Source: Pseudanabaena sp. Salubria-1 | GTDB lineage: Bacteria; Cyanobacteriota; Cyanobacteriia; Pseudanabaenales; Pseudanabaenaceae | Assembly: GCA_023336205.1 (NCBI GenBank) | Contig: JALQCR010000003.1 | Coordinates: 1-64,000, forward strand | Reading direction: 5' to 3' | Length of the DNA: 64,000 nucleotides | Shown: positions 1 through 7,623 of the stretch, one piece after another | How the letters are laid out: each line of letters begins with the position of its first letter | How positions within the stretch are numbered: position 1 is the first letter of the stretch | Notes under the pieces: generated by a model | The model's database searches: none | Seen by the model: the letters and a program-made list of their open reading frames with translations, nothing else | Told to the model about the DNA's origin: nothing | Position numbers and translations under genes: made by a program

Positions 1-47
1 AAAAAACAAACCCCCCGGGGGGGGGGGCGCGCCCCCCCCCCCCCCCC
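1..47. other. Low-complexity A/C/G/C homopolymer tract
   Basis: The first bases are runs of A, C, G and again C with almost no other sequence, immediately followed by the 3' end of ybeY. This is unlike any other part of the window and looks like a contig-end or sequencing artefact. It could also be a real G/C-rich tract; only read data can tell. Confidence 0.6.
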
Positions 48-61
48 AACATTCTTGGGGT

Positions 62-553
62 TTATAGTGAAACTAGCTGCAACATAAGGTCTTGCTGTTT
101 TAACATTGCCTCTAGACTTTCGTCATCAGGGTGATCCCAGCCCAATAAATGTAATAAGCCATGAGCCGCTAGCCAAGCTAGTTCATAAGTTAACGAATGA
201 CTACGTTCCTCAGCCTGACTAATTGCCGTGGTTTGAGAAATGATGATATCGCCCAAATAAGTTGGCTCAATATAATCAGAGTCATCACTAGGAATCTCTG
301 GCACATCTGACTCTAAAGCCGCAAAAGACAAAACATCAGTGGGGCGATCCAGTTGCCGATATTGTAAATTTAATTTTTGAATTGTTAAATCATCGGTAAT
401 TGCTAGTGATAGCTCGTATTCTCCATCTGCGATCGCTTGCTCAGATTGGAGATACACTTCCCACTTTTCAAACCATTCTTGCCATTGCTCAAGCGAGATC
501 GGATGGCGATCGGCAACCTCAGGATAGATTTCACAGTACAAATCAATACTCAA
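62..553 (-). CDS. ybeY: Endoribonuclease YbeY (rRNA maturation factor)
   Basis: Predicted 163-residue metal-dependent endoribonuclease of the UPF0054/YbeY family, which acts in 16S rRNA 3' maturation and late 70S ribosome quality control in the cytoplasm. The C-terminal zinc motif is clear: HGLLHLLGWDH, three histidines in the family HGxLHLxGYDH pattern with a Y-to-W change, near residues 130-141. The family segment RPTDVLSF lies near residue 70. Length is normal and the ATG gives a complete N-terminus. In many cyanobacteria a diacylglycerol kinase gene follows ybeY; here the window ends in a homopolymer tract instead, so the downstream neighbour is unknown. Confidence 0.93.
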   Translation of the reverse strand: MSIDLYCEIYPEVADRHPISLEQWQEWFEKWEVYLQSEQAIADGEYELSLAITDDLTIQKLNLQYRQLDRPTDVLSFAALESDVPEIPSDDSDYIEPTYLGDIIISQTTAISQAEERSHSLTYELAWLAAHGLLHLLGWDHPDDESLEAMLKQQDLMLQLVSL

Positions 554-620
554 TGCTTTGTAACCACATTAGCTAAACGACAAAAAAAAACAGAAATAGT
601 GATTCTAGAGAATCTTTAAT

Positions 621-725
621 TTACAGCAACTTCCGATCAAACGAATCAAGAAAGTTTTTGAAAGGCTTGTTTGGCAAGCCTTTCAAAAACTTTCTTGATT
701 TGGGATTGAATGCAAAGCGCTGTAA
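621..725. repeat. Hairpin MITE-like element, copy A
   Basis: About 105 bp beginning TTACAGC and ending GCTGTAA, with a long perfect inner inverted repeat (AAGAAAGTTTTTGAAAGGCTT against AAGCCTTTCAAAAACTTTCTT). A second element of the same plan is at 12781-12882: the same outer ends and CCGATCAA motif, with a different inner hairpin. No ORF. It lies just upstream of ybeY. Confidence 0.7.
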
Positions 726-977
726 GAATCAATTAAAAGCATCTGTAGGAGAAAAATAACAAAAAAAGGAGAATTAAGAAGGGCAAAAGCAGAAATTTAT
801 GCTAGCTTGGAGACTTTTCAAACACACTTTAAGTTGTTCAATATAGTACAAAACCTAGCCAATAATCTTCTTAATTACTACTAAAGTAAAAGTGGAATTG
901 AAGGAAGTTTTCTATGTGACTAATTCCACTCGATTCAAAGACAAGGTTGAATTGCTATCCACAATAGCTATCTAAAA

Positions 978-1032
978 ATCAAATGATTTGAGAGATACTG
1001 TTTCACGTACAGAGTCTCTTAAATTATTTGAT
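978..1032. repeat. Imperfect long hairpin in a non-coding stretch
   Basis: Arms ATCAAATGATTTGAGAGA and TCTCTTAAATTATTTGAT pair with a few mismatches around a short loop. It lies in the gene-free stretch 726-1215, in which I see no convincing ORF, tRNA or further repeat. It has no T-tract, so it is not an obvious terminator; its role is unknown. Confidence 0.45.
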
Positions 1033-1215
1033 GTCACAAATAGATAATGTTTACTGTGTTGGTTTTGCAATCTAGCAATTAAGCTATAGAGATTAGAAAA
1101 AGATTAAATAAATCCCTAAGCTCTCTTGGATTTATACTGTTAATCATTTGGTGATTGCTAACCAAAACATGCAATTCATAAGGTTGATTTTTTAGGGATA
1201 CCAATCATCAAATTT

Positions 1216-1443
1216 CTAATGAAAGGCGATCGCTAATCCTAGCAATGCTCCAATCACTCCAAAGATCGTAAGTGCGAAATGAAATAGAGATGTACTCCCT
1301 TTTTTAACCATATTTCGCATCGCCAATTTTACAAAGCCATCATTCTCTTTTTGTTTACTATTAGTTGCAGCTTTGTTGTTAGGATCAATACCATTAATGT
1401 TATTTAAATCGGAATTGGAAGAAATATTTGGATCGCTATTCAT
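1216..1443 (-). CDS. Small single-pass membrane protein (DUF3285-like)
   Basis: A 75-residue protein with a low-complexity Asn/Ser-rich N-terminus (about residues 1-35), a conserved-looking basic segment (VKLAMRNMVKKGSTSLFHF, residues 38-56) and one C-terminal transmembrane helix (about 54-73). The central motif resembles the small cyanobacterial DUF3285 family as I remember it; function is unknown. It ends on its own, diverges from gvpA, and no operon partner is visible. The start ATG is preceded by a weak purine tract. Confidence 0.65.
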   Translation of the reverse strand: MNSDPNISSNSDLNNINGIDPNNKAATNSKQKENDGFVKLAMRNMVKKGSTSLFHFALTIFGVIGALLGLAIAFH

Positions 1444-1513
1444 GATTTTCTAGGATTTTATGGGGCAATCATCAATGGGTAATTCGCAGAAAAATAATTA
1501 GTGTCTTGACTTT

Positions 1514-1684
1514 ATTCTCTTAAAGAAAGTTTATCATCATCTTTCGTGATATCTTATAGAATTAAAAATGTAACCTTTATTAAATAAAGCAAAATTAAGT
1601 ATAAGTAATTTTGCTGTTGTATAGTACAGTTTGCACAGGCAGTATCCATATGCCTAACACAGTTAACTCAAGGAGAACATTACT
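1514..1684 (+). promoter_or_regulatory. Leader/promoter region of gvpA copy 1 with an invertible-loop hairpin
   Basis: AT-rich region directly upstream of gvpA. It contains a hairpin at 1588-1615 (AGCAAAATT, 10-nt loop, AATTTTGCT) and a purine-rich ribosome site AAGGAGAA before the gvpA ATG. The same 100-bp segment recurs at 3334-3436, but there the hairpin loop reads as the reverse complement. The -10 and -35 boxes cannot be assigned with confidence. Confidence 0.55.
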
Positions 1685-1903
1685 ATGGCAGTCGAAAAAG
1701 TCAACTCTTCCTCTAGTCTAGCGGAAGTCATCGATCGCATTTTGGACAAGGGCATTGTTATTGATGCATGGGTAAGAGTCTCTTTGGTGGGAATCGAACT
1801 ATTGTCAATCGAAGCTCGTGTCGTTATTGCCTCAGTAGAAACATACCTCAAGTATGCTGAAGCTGTTGGTTTGACGGCATCGGCGGCTGTACCTGCTGCT
1901 TAG
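1685..1903 (+). CDS. gvpA: Gas vesicle major structural protein GvpA, copy 1
   Basis: A 72-residue protein with the highly conserved GvpA sequence (for example [21 protein letters not shown] near residues 11-31 and [22 protein letters not shown]). GvpA is the small hydrophobic protein that polymerises into the ribs forming the gas vesicle wall. A strong AAGGAGAA ribosome site precedes the ATG. The coding sequence is identical to the second copy at 4836-5054, including the downstream non-coding spacer. gvpC follows after 238 bp, the usual cyanobacterial order gvpA-gvpC. A hairpin just after the stop may attenuate read-through so that gvpA is made in excess. Confidence 0.97.
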   Translation: MAVEKVNSSSSLAEVIDRILDKGIVIDAWVRVSLVGIELLSIEARVVIASVETYLKYAEAVGLTASAAVPAA

Positions 1904-1908
1904 TAAGA

Positions 1909-1935
1909 TTTACCACTAGCAATGCTAGTAGTAAA
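1909..1935 (+). terminator. Post-gvpA hairpin (attenuator or mRNA stabiliser), copy 1
   Basis: TTTAC..ACTAGC AAT GCTAGT..GTAAA forms a stable stem-loop 6 nt after the gvpA stop. It lacks a U-tract, so partial termination or 3'-end protection of an abundant gvpA mRNA is more likely than full termination. The identical sequence follows gvpA copy 2. Confidence 0.6.
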
Positions 1936-2141
1936 CTACTAAACAATAGATTATTAGCCTACCGATTTCTTTTATACCCCCTTCTTACTAAAAACTATCT
2001 TGTCAGTTTCTTGCTGACAAAGCAGTAGATTTTTGGCAAGGTAGTTATGCGGTGGTGAGGGGGACTCATTTAATGAAACTTGGGGCCTTTTGGAAAGTTT
2101 GATTTATTTTGATTTGAAAGAGTGAATTTGAGGTTAACGTT

Positions 2142-3188
2142 ATGGCTTCTTTGATGAAAGAATTTGCAGAAGCAAGGCAAATACGGTTACAAGGTAGAGC
2201 GGTTTTTTTGGCTGAACAACAACTAGCAAGGGAACAAAGATCAAGTGATTTGCAAGCCCAAGCAGAAGCAACTGCAACATATTTAGCTCATGCTGAGGAA
2301 ACTCGCCTTGCGTGGGAACATGGTAGACAGGCGATCGCAGAAAATGCTTTAGAATCTCGTCGGGAAGAAATTCAAAATCGTGCAGAGCAGATGTCTGAGT
2401 TCTTAGAAGACTTAAATGCCACGCGCACTGAGCAAGCCATTGAAGACAGTGAACAACGCGCTCAAGAGGTAAGAACTCGTACTTTTAAAACGCGATCGCA
2501 GCTAAAACAAATTCATAAAACACGTATTCGCAATGGCAAAGTTGATCAAGAACAACGACAGCAATTAGTACAGGAGAGAGCTGCTTTAACACAAATGCAG
2601 CTAGAAGATCTCACAAAAACTCGTCTTGACAATGCAACCGCAGATGCACAGCAAAGAGCACAAGAAGCTAGCGATCGCGCTGCTAATGTCAAAGCCTCAC
2701 TAGGACAAATTGAAGCTAATCGGATTGCTGAAGCCGAAGCCCAAGCTCTGAAGTTAAAAACTTTTCGTGCTGAGTTAAGTGACTCAGTTTGGTCAGGTTC
2801 TCGGTCTGTCGCTGCTGCGCCCTCACCCGCTAATCCACAACCAGATCTAGCTACAAAGTCCACCGAAGTCTCTAACAGCTATAGCTCTAAGCAAAAAAAG
2901 AAACCTGCTAAAGCGGAAAGTACTGCTGCTCCAGTACCTGAGACTGCGATCGCTAAGTCCGTTGAAGTAAAAGAGGCTCCGAAAGAAACTCCCAAACCTT
3001 CAGGCAAAATCGAGCAATTTGTGATTGACTATGTTTCCCAGTTGTCTACAAACTCTAGTTTGTTAGCAGTAGTCAACGATCGCGATACGGTTAGAGATCT
3101 ACTAGCTCAAGGTGCAAACACTTTAAAAGTTGATCCCTCGGATATTCTTAATACCCTGCTGCAAATGGCAGAAGGCTCCTCAACATGA
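2142..3188 (+). CDS. gvpC: Gas vesicle outer-surface protein GvpC, copy 1
   Basis: A 348-residue, highly charged, helical protein. It has degenerate repeats of roughly 33 residues over about residues 20-215 (recurring R..QAQ..A..L / TRxEQA.xxxEQRAQE patterns), a Pro/Lys/Ala-rich linker (about 220-285) and a conserved C-terminal helical domain (about 288-348). GvpC binds the outside of the GvpA shell and stiffens the vesicle. The stop overlaps the start of gvpN' by 4 bp (ATGA), indicating translational coupling. The first about 190 bp are identical to copy 2; beyond that the two copies diverge. The protein is longer than classic GvpC because of the linker and C-terminal domain. Confidence 0.9.
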   Translation: MASLMKEFAEARQIRLQGRAVFLAEQQLAREQRSSDLQAQAEATATYLAHAEETRLAWEHGRQAIAENALESRREEIQNRAEQMSEFLEDLNATRTEQAIEDSEQRAQEVRTRTFKTRSQLKQIHKTRIRNGKVDQEQRQQLVQERAALTQMQLEDLTKTRLDNATADAQQRAQEASDRAANVKASLGQIEANRIAEAEAQALKLKTFRAELSDSVWSGSRSVAAAPSPANPQPDLATKSTEVSNSYSSKQKKKPAKAESTAAPVPETAIAKSVEVKEAPKETPKPSGKIEQFVIDYVSQLSTNSSLLAVVNDRDTVRDLLAQGANTLKVDPSDILNTLLQMAEGSST

Positions 3189-3333
3189 CAACAGTTCTTC
3201 ATGCCAATGCGCGTCAGTTTATTAGCACTGACTTCACTAAGCAAATAGTGCGTAGAGCCTTACGCTATTTGCAATCGGGCTTCGCGATTCATTTACGTGG
3301 GCCAGCAGGTACTGGTAAAACTACTTTAGCAAT
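3185..3333 (+). pseudogene. gvpN: Truncated gvpN (first 49 codons)
   Basis: The frame encodes the first 49 residues of GvpN, including the Walker A motif GPAGTGKT, then abruptly joins a copy of the gvpA upstream region at 3334. The encoded peptide matches the intact GvpN at 6378-7259 residue for residue, while the DNA differs at about two dozen mostly synonymous positions over 149 bp. The rest of the gene is absent. It is translationally coupled to gvpC copy 1 and is presumably non-functional, because the AAA+ domain lacks everything after the P-loop. Confidence 0.92.
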
Positions 3334-3436
3334 ATTCTCTTAAAGAAAGTTTATCATCATCTTTCGTGATATCTTATAGAATTAAAAATGTAACCTTTAT
3401 TAAATAAAGCAAAATTACTTATACTTAATTTTGCTG
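3334..3436 (+). repeat. Second copy of the gvpA upstream region, cut by an IS
   Basis: Matches 1514-1616 almost exactly, except that the 10-nt hairpin loop (ACTTATACTT, 3417-3426) is the reverse complement of the loop in copy 1. The ISAs1 element enters at the right arm of this hairpin; the region continues at 4758-4835 up to gvpA copy 2. The downstream part (4785-4830) differs from copy 1 at several bases. Confidence 0.85.
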
Positions 3437-4757
3437 TAGGGCGACCGCACACGTTTCTTAACAAAAAAAGGACATGTTTCTTAACAAGCACGAAAATGGA
3501 AGGTAAAAACGGGAGAATTGAGCATATTTAGAAAGAGAAGTCGAAATGCTAGCAACAATCAGTCCTGTCAAACTAATCGAAACCCACTTTGGAAGTTTGC
3601 GAGATCCCAGAGTAGCTCATAGTATCTTGCATAAGCTGATAGACATATTAGTGATCACGATTTGTGCGGTAATTTGTGGGGCTGATAATTTCGTGGAGAT
3701 CGCCGAATATGGTAAAGATAAAGAAGAATGGTTAAAGACATTTTTAGAATTAGCCAATGGTATACCATCAGTCGATACATTCGAGAGATTATTTGGGAGA
3801 CTGAAACCAGAAGCATTGCAAATATGCTTTATTAGCTGGATGGAAGCAGTGCATGAAAGCACAGAGGGAGAATTTATTAATGTCGATGGCAAAACCCTAA
3901 GAGGAGCAAAGGAAGCAGGGAATAAGCGTAGCCTGATTCATATGGTGAGTGTGTGGTCAGCATCGCAACATTTGGTGCTAGGACAGAAAAAAGTAGGTGA
4001 GAAATCGAATGAAATAACGGCAATTCCGTCACTGCTAAAAATGTTATCAATCCGAGGTTGTATTGTGAGCATAGATGCAATGGGATGTCAGACCGAAATT
4101 GCCAACACAATCATTGAACAGGGAGCCGATTATGTATTAGCGTTGAAAGGTAATCAAGGTAATCTCCACGGTGATGTGCAGGAACTATTCACATTGGCAA
4201 ATGAACATAACTTCAAAAATGTTGAACACCAGTTCCATGAAACGGTTGAAAAAGGACATGGACGCATGGAAACTCGGCGGTATTGGACAATGGGTAATAC
4301 CGAATATTTAATCGGTGCGGAGAAATGGAGAGATTTGAGAAGTATTGGTATGGTTGAATCACAACGCACTATAAATGGAACTACTTCCACTGAATATCGA
4401 TACTATCTACTTAGTCTTGAGAATGATGTCCACAAGTTTGCCGAATCTGTCAGAAATCATTGGAGTATTGAGAATCAACTGCATTGGATTCTTGATGTTG
4501 GCTTTTATGAAGATGCTTCTCAATGTTGTCGAGGCTATAGTGCCGAAAATCTTGCAGTGATTCGTCATATCGGCTTAAATTTGTTGTCGAGGGACAAAAA
4601 AACTAAAGTCGGTGTTAAGGCAAAACGACTCAAGGCAGGCTGGAACAACAACTATCTTAAGACTATCCTTGCGGCTTTAAATATAGTCATTGCTTAGCTT
4701 TCGCTAATTGTTGTGAAATATGTCCTTTTTTGTTAAGAAACGTGTGCGGTCGCCCTA
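3437..4757 (+). mobile_element. ISAs1-family insertion sequence, complete
   Basis: 1321-bp element with perfect terminal inverted repeats beginning TAGGGCGACCGCACACGT and one transposase gene. A 10-bp target duplication AATTTTGCTG flanks it (3427-3436 and 4758-4767). It sits in the leader of gvpA copy 2, inside the arm of the conserved hairpin, and points in the direction of gvp transcription. It separates gvpA copy 2 from the upstream part of its leader. Confidence 0.93.
3546..4697 (+). CDS. ISAs1-family transposase (H-repeat-type DDE)
   Basis: 383 residues, full length. N-terminal family region with LRDPRVAHSILHKL (about residues 18-31). Catalytic-core features include NVDGKTLRGA (first Asp, about 114-123), SIDAMGCQ (second Asp, about 175-182) and the C-terminal NHWSIENQLHWILDVGF block (catalytic Glu, about 305-321), followed by EDASQ and ENLAVIRHIGLNLL. 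The frame is uninterrupted, so the element may be active. A related but interrupted copy lies at 32952-35491. Confidence 0.93.
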   Translation: MLATISPVKLIETHFGSLRDPRVAHSILHKLIDILVITICAVICGADNFVEIAEYGKDKEEWLKTFLELANGIPSVDTFERLFGRLKPEALQICFISWMEAVHESTEGEFINVDGKTLRGAKEAGNKRSLIHMVSVWSASQHLVLGQKKVGEKSNEITAIPSLLKMLSIRGCIVSIDAMGCQTEIANTIIEQGADYVLALKGNQGNLHGDVQELFTLANEHNFKNVEHQFHETVEKGHGRMETRRYWTMGNTEYLIGAEKWRDLRSIGMVESQRTINGTTSTEYRYYLLSLENDVHKFAESVRNHWSIENQLHWILDVGFYEDASQCCRGYSAENLAVIRHIGLNLLSRDKKTKVGVKAKRLKAGWNNNYLKTILAALNIVIA

Positions 4758-4835
4758 AATTTTGCTGTTGTATAGTACAGTTTGCTAAGGCAGAATTTAC
4801 ATGCCTAACATAGTTAAATCAAGGAGAATATTACT

Positions 4836-5054
4836 ATGGCAGTCGAAAAAGTCAACTCTTCCTCTAGTCTAGCGGAAGTCATCGATCGCATTTTGGACAA
4901 GGGCATTGTTATTGATGCATGGGTAAGAGTCTCTTTGGTGGGAATCGAACTATTGTCAATCGAAGCTCGTGTCGTTATTGCCTCAGTAGAAACATACCTC
5001 AAGTATGCTGAAGCTGTTGGTTTGACGGCATCGGCGGCTGTACCTGCTGCTTAG
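4836..5054 (+). CDS. gvpA: Gas vesicle major structural protein GvpA, copy 2
   Basis: 72 residues, identical in protein and DNA to copy 1 at 1685-1903. It is the rib-forming wall protein of gas vesicles. A ribosome site AAGGAGAA precedes the ATG. This copy heads the complete gvpA-gvpC-gvpN-gvpJ order, but its leader is interrupted by an ISAs1 element 78 bp upstream. Expression may therefore depend on promoter sequence within those 78 bp, on transcription out of the IS, or on read-through from copy 1. Confidence 0.97.
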   Translation: MAVEKVNSSSSLAEVIDRILDKGIVIDAWVRVSLVGIELLSIEARVVIASVETYLKYAEAVGLTASAAVPAA

Positions 5055-5059
5055 TAAGA

Positions 5060-5086
5060 TTTACCACTAGCAATGCTAGTAGTAAA
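5060..5086 (+). terminator. Post-gvpA hairpin, copy 2
   Basis: Same ACTAGC AAT GCTAGT stem-loop as at 1909-1935, immediately after gvpA copy 2. No U-tract, so an attenuator or stabiliser role is inferred. Confidence 0.6.
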
Positions 5087-5292
5087 CTACTAAACAATAG
5101 ATTATTAGCCTACCGATTTCTTTTATACCCCCTTCTTACTAAAAACTATCTTGTCAGTTTCTTGCTGACAAAGCAGTAGATTTTTGGCAAGGTAGTTATG
5201 CGGTGGTGAGGGGGACTCATTTAATGAAACTTGGGGCCTTTTGGAAAGTTTGATTTATTTTGATTTGAAAGAGTGAATTTGAGGTTAACGTT

Positions 5293-6381
5293 ATGGCTTC
5301 TTTGATGAAAGAATTTGCAGAAGCAAGGCAAATACGGTTACAAGGTAGAGCGGTTTTTTTGGCTGAACAACAACTAGCAAGGGAACAAAGATCAAGTGAT
5401 TTGCAAGCCCAAGCAGAAGCAACTGCAACATATTTAGCTCATGCTGAGGAAACTCGCCTTGCGTGGGAACATGGTAGACAGGTGATCGCTGAAAATGCCT
5501 TAGAATCTCGTAGGGAAGAGGTTCTAAATCGGGCGGCTCAAGTGTCGGAATACTTGGGGACTCTCAATGTTACTCGTACTGAGCAAGCCGCAGAAGATAG
5601 TGAGCAACGCGCTCAAGAGGTAAGAACTCGTACTTTTAAAACGCGATCGCAACTAAAACATATTCGCAAAGCTCGGATTCGTGATGGTGAAGCTAGCCTA
5701 GAGCAACGCCAACAACTTCGCAAAGCTCGGATTCGTGATGGTGAAGCTAGCCTAGAGCAACGCCAACAACTAGTTCAAGATCGCGCTGCTTTAACAAAAA
5801 TGCAACTAGAAGATCTGACTAAAACCCGTCTTGATAATGCAACTATCGATGCACAGCAAAGAGCGCAAGAATTTAGCGATCGCGCAGCTAATGTCAAAGC
5901 GTCGTTAGCGCAAATTGAGTCTAGTCGCCTTGCCGATGCTGAAGCCCAAGCTTTCAAATTAAAAGCCTTTCGTTCGCAACTAACCAATTCAGTCTGGTCA
6001 GGCGATCGCGCTACTGTCGCGAACCCACCTGTTGCCAATCTTAGTCAGGAAGACACCACAAGGTCTCCTGATGCCTCAGAAATCTCCACTTCTAAACCCA
6101 AAAAGAAAAATCCTAAATCTGAAAGTGTCGTTGCTTCAGCGCCCGAACCTGCGATCGCCAAACCCATTGAAGTCAAAGAAACACCTAAACCTGCTGGCAA
6201 AATCGAGCAATTTGTGGTTGACTACGTTGCCCAACTATCGACAAACTCTAGTTTGTTAGAAGTTGTCAATGATCGCGATACGGTTAGAGACTTGCTAGCT
6301 CAAGGAGCTAACACTCTGAAAGTTGATCCGTCGGATATTCTTAATACCCTGCTGCAAATGGCAGAAGGTTCCTCAACATGA
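5293..6381 (+). CDS. gvpC: Gas vesicle outer-surface protein GvpC, copy 2 (expanded repeat)
   Basis: A 362-residue helical repeat protein: repeat region about residues 20-230, a Lys/Pro/Ser-rich linker about 240-300 and a conserved C-terminal domain ending DPSDILNTLLQMAEGSST. It shares its N-terminal about 62 residues with copy 1, then diverges to roughly four-fifths identity by eye. It carries a perfect 54-bp tandem duplication (18 residues, 5663-5770) that copy 1 lacks. Because GvpC repeat number affects vesicle diameter and collapse pressure, this could matter physically. The stop overlaps the gvpN start by 4 bp (ATGA). Confidence 0.9.
   Translation: MASLMKEFAEARQIRLQGRAVFLAEQQLAREQRSSDLQAQAEATATYLAHAEETRLAWEHGRQVIAENALESRREEVLNRAAQVSEYLGTLNVTRTEQAAEDSEQRAQEVRTRTFKTRSQLKHIRKARIRDGEASLEQRQQLRKARIRDGEASLEQRQQLVQDRAALTKMQLEDLTKTRLDNATIDAQQRAQEFSDRAANVKASLAQIESSRLADAEAQAFKLKAFRSQLTNSVWSGDRATVANPPVANLSQEDTTRSPDASEISTSKPKKKNPKSESVVASAPEPAIAKPIEVKETPKPAGKIEQFVVDYVAQLSTNSSLLEVVNDRDTVRDLLAQGANTLKVDPSDILNTLLQMAEGSST
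5663..5770 (+). repeat. Perfect 2 x 54-bp tandem repeat inside gvpC copy 2
   Basis: Two identical 54-bp units (5663-5716, 5717-5770) encode the 18-residue unit around KARIRDGEASLEQRQQL twice in frame. The equivalent position in gvpC copy 1 has one, diverged, unit. Perfect identity indicates a recent duplication. Confidence 0.95.
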
Positions 6382-7259
6382 CCACAGTTCTCCATGCTAA
6401 TGCCCGTCAGTTTATTAGTACTGACTTCACCAAGCAAATAGTCCGTCGGGCGCTGCGCTATTTACAGTCTGGCTTTGCCATTCATTTACGTGGCCCTGCT
6501 GGTACTGGTAAAACGACATTGGCAATGCATCTTGCGGGTTTAGTTGGTAGACCGATGGTGCTGATCTATGGTGATGAGGATCTGCGATCGGCACAATTGA
6601 TTGGTTCTAATTCAGGCTATTCACGCAAAAAAGTTGTCGATAACTACATTCATTCAGTCCTAAAGGTTGAAGATGACCTGCGCCAAAGCTGGACTGATTC
6701 ACGCCTTACATTGGCTGCGAAAGAAGGGTTTACGCTGATTTATGATGAGTTCAACCGATCGCGTCCAGAAGTAAACAACGTATTGCTTAGCGCCCTCGAA
6801 GAAAAGCTGATTGTTCTGCCCCCCGATAGTTCTCAGACCGAGTATGTGCGAGTACATCCTTTGTTTCGTGCTATTTTCACTTCCAATCCTGATGAATATG
6901 CAGGAGTTCATGCAACTCAAGATGCACTACTCGATCGCATGATTACGATTAACATTGGCGAAGCCGATGTGGAAACCGAAAAGCAAATTTTGGTAAATCG
7001 GGTTGGATTAGAGCGCACTGAGGCTCTCAAACTAATCAATTTGATCCGTGGATTCCGTCGCCAAATTCAATGTAGTAAGGCTTCAAGCTTAAGAGCGTGT
7101 CTGTTAATTGGCAAGATTTGTCATGAGCATGAAATTCCTGTCTCTGGGAAAAATGATGACTTTCGCGATCTTTGCTTTGATGTGCTGATTTCTCGCTATG
7201 GTAGTGGCGAGCCCGAGTCAGAACTTGGACTCGCAAAATTATTGGATAAGATACCTTAA
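6378..7259 (+). CDS. gvpN: Gas vesicle protein GvpN (AAA+ ATPase)
   Basis: A 293-residue MoxR-like AAA+ ATPase. Walker A GPAGTGKTT lies near residues 39-47, Walker B LIYDEFNR near 120-127, and a sensor-1-type IFTSNPDEYAG near 169-179. GvpN is needed for enlargement of nascent gas vesicles into full-width cylinders. The start overlaps gvpC (ATGA) and the stop overlaps the gvpJ start (TAATG), so the three genes are translationally coupled. Length is normal for the family. It is the only intact gvpN in the window; the upstream copy is cut after 49 codons. Confidence 0.95.
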   Translation: MTTVLHANARQFISTDFTKQIVRRALRYLQSGFAIHLRGPAGTGKTTLAMHLAGLVGRPMVLIYGDEDLRSAQLIGSNSGYSRKKVVDNYIHSVLKVEDDLRQSWTDSRLTLAAKEGFTLIYDEFNRSRPEVNNVLLSALEEKLIVLPPDSSQTEYVRVHPLFRAIFTSNPDEYAGVHATQDALLDRMITINIGEADVETEKQILVNRVGLERTEALKLINLIRGFRRQIQCSKASSLRACLLIGKICHEHEIPVSGKNDDFRDLCFDVLISRYGSGEPESELGLAKLLDKIP

Positions 7260-7588
7260 TGTCTCAAGCGCTTAGACCTCAAGCAATCAAAACCAGCACA
7301 ACTGGCTCTTCCCTTGCAGATATTCTAGAAAGAGTATTAGACAAGGGAATTGTCATTGCAGGTGATATCACAGTGTCTGTGGGCAGTGTGGAGTTACTGA
7401 GCATCAGGATTCGCTTGCTAGTTGCATCTGTGGATAAAGCCAAGGAAATTGGAATTAATTGGTGGGAGTCCGATCCTTATTTGTCTTCTAGAACTCAAGA
7501 GTTGCTTGCGTCTAATCAGCAATTACTAGAGCGCGTAAATCTTTTAGAAAGAGAGCTAGCTGCAACAAAGCAACTAACCGAGAATTAG
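7259..7588 (+). CDS. gvpJ: Gas vesicle protein GvpJ (GvpA-like minor shell protein)
   Basis: 109 residues. The GvpA-like core (LADILERVLDKGIVIAGDI... ELLSIRIRLLVASVDKA, about residues 19-62) is followed by a short WWESDP segment and a C-terminal coiled-coil-like tail (about 77-105). GvpJ is an accessory GvpA paralogue thought to help nucleate vesicles or form the conical ends. It overlaps the gvpN stop by one base. A strong terminator follows at once, so the other gas vesicle genes usually required (gvpF/L, gvpK, gvpG, gvpV/W) are not in this operon and must lie elsewhere. Confidence 0.92.
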   Translation: MSQALRPQAIKTSTTGSSLADILERVLDKGIVIAGDITVSVGSVELLSIRIRLLVASVDKAKEIGINWWESDPYLSSRTQELLASNQQLLERVNLLERELAATKQLTEN

Positions 7589-7623
7589 CTAATGGAGGCG
7601 CGAAGCGCCTCCATTAGCTTTTT
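7587..7623. terminator. Bidirectional rho-independent terminator, gvpJ / MFS gene
   Basis: Perfect 15-bp stem AGCTAATGGAGGCGC / GCGCCTCCATTAGCT with a GAA loop, followed by TTTTG on the plus strand. It separates convergent gvpJ and the MFS gene, whose last codons overlap the hairpin. Confidence 0.9.
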
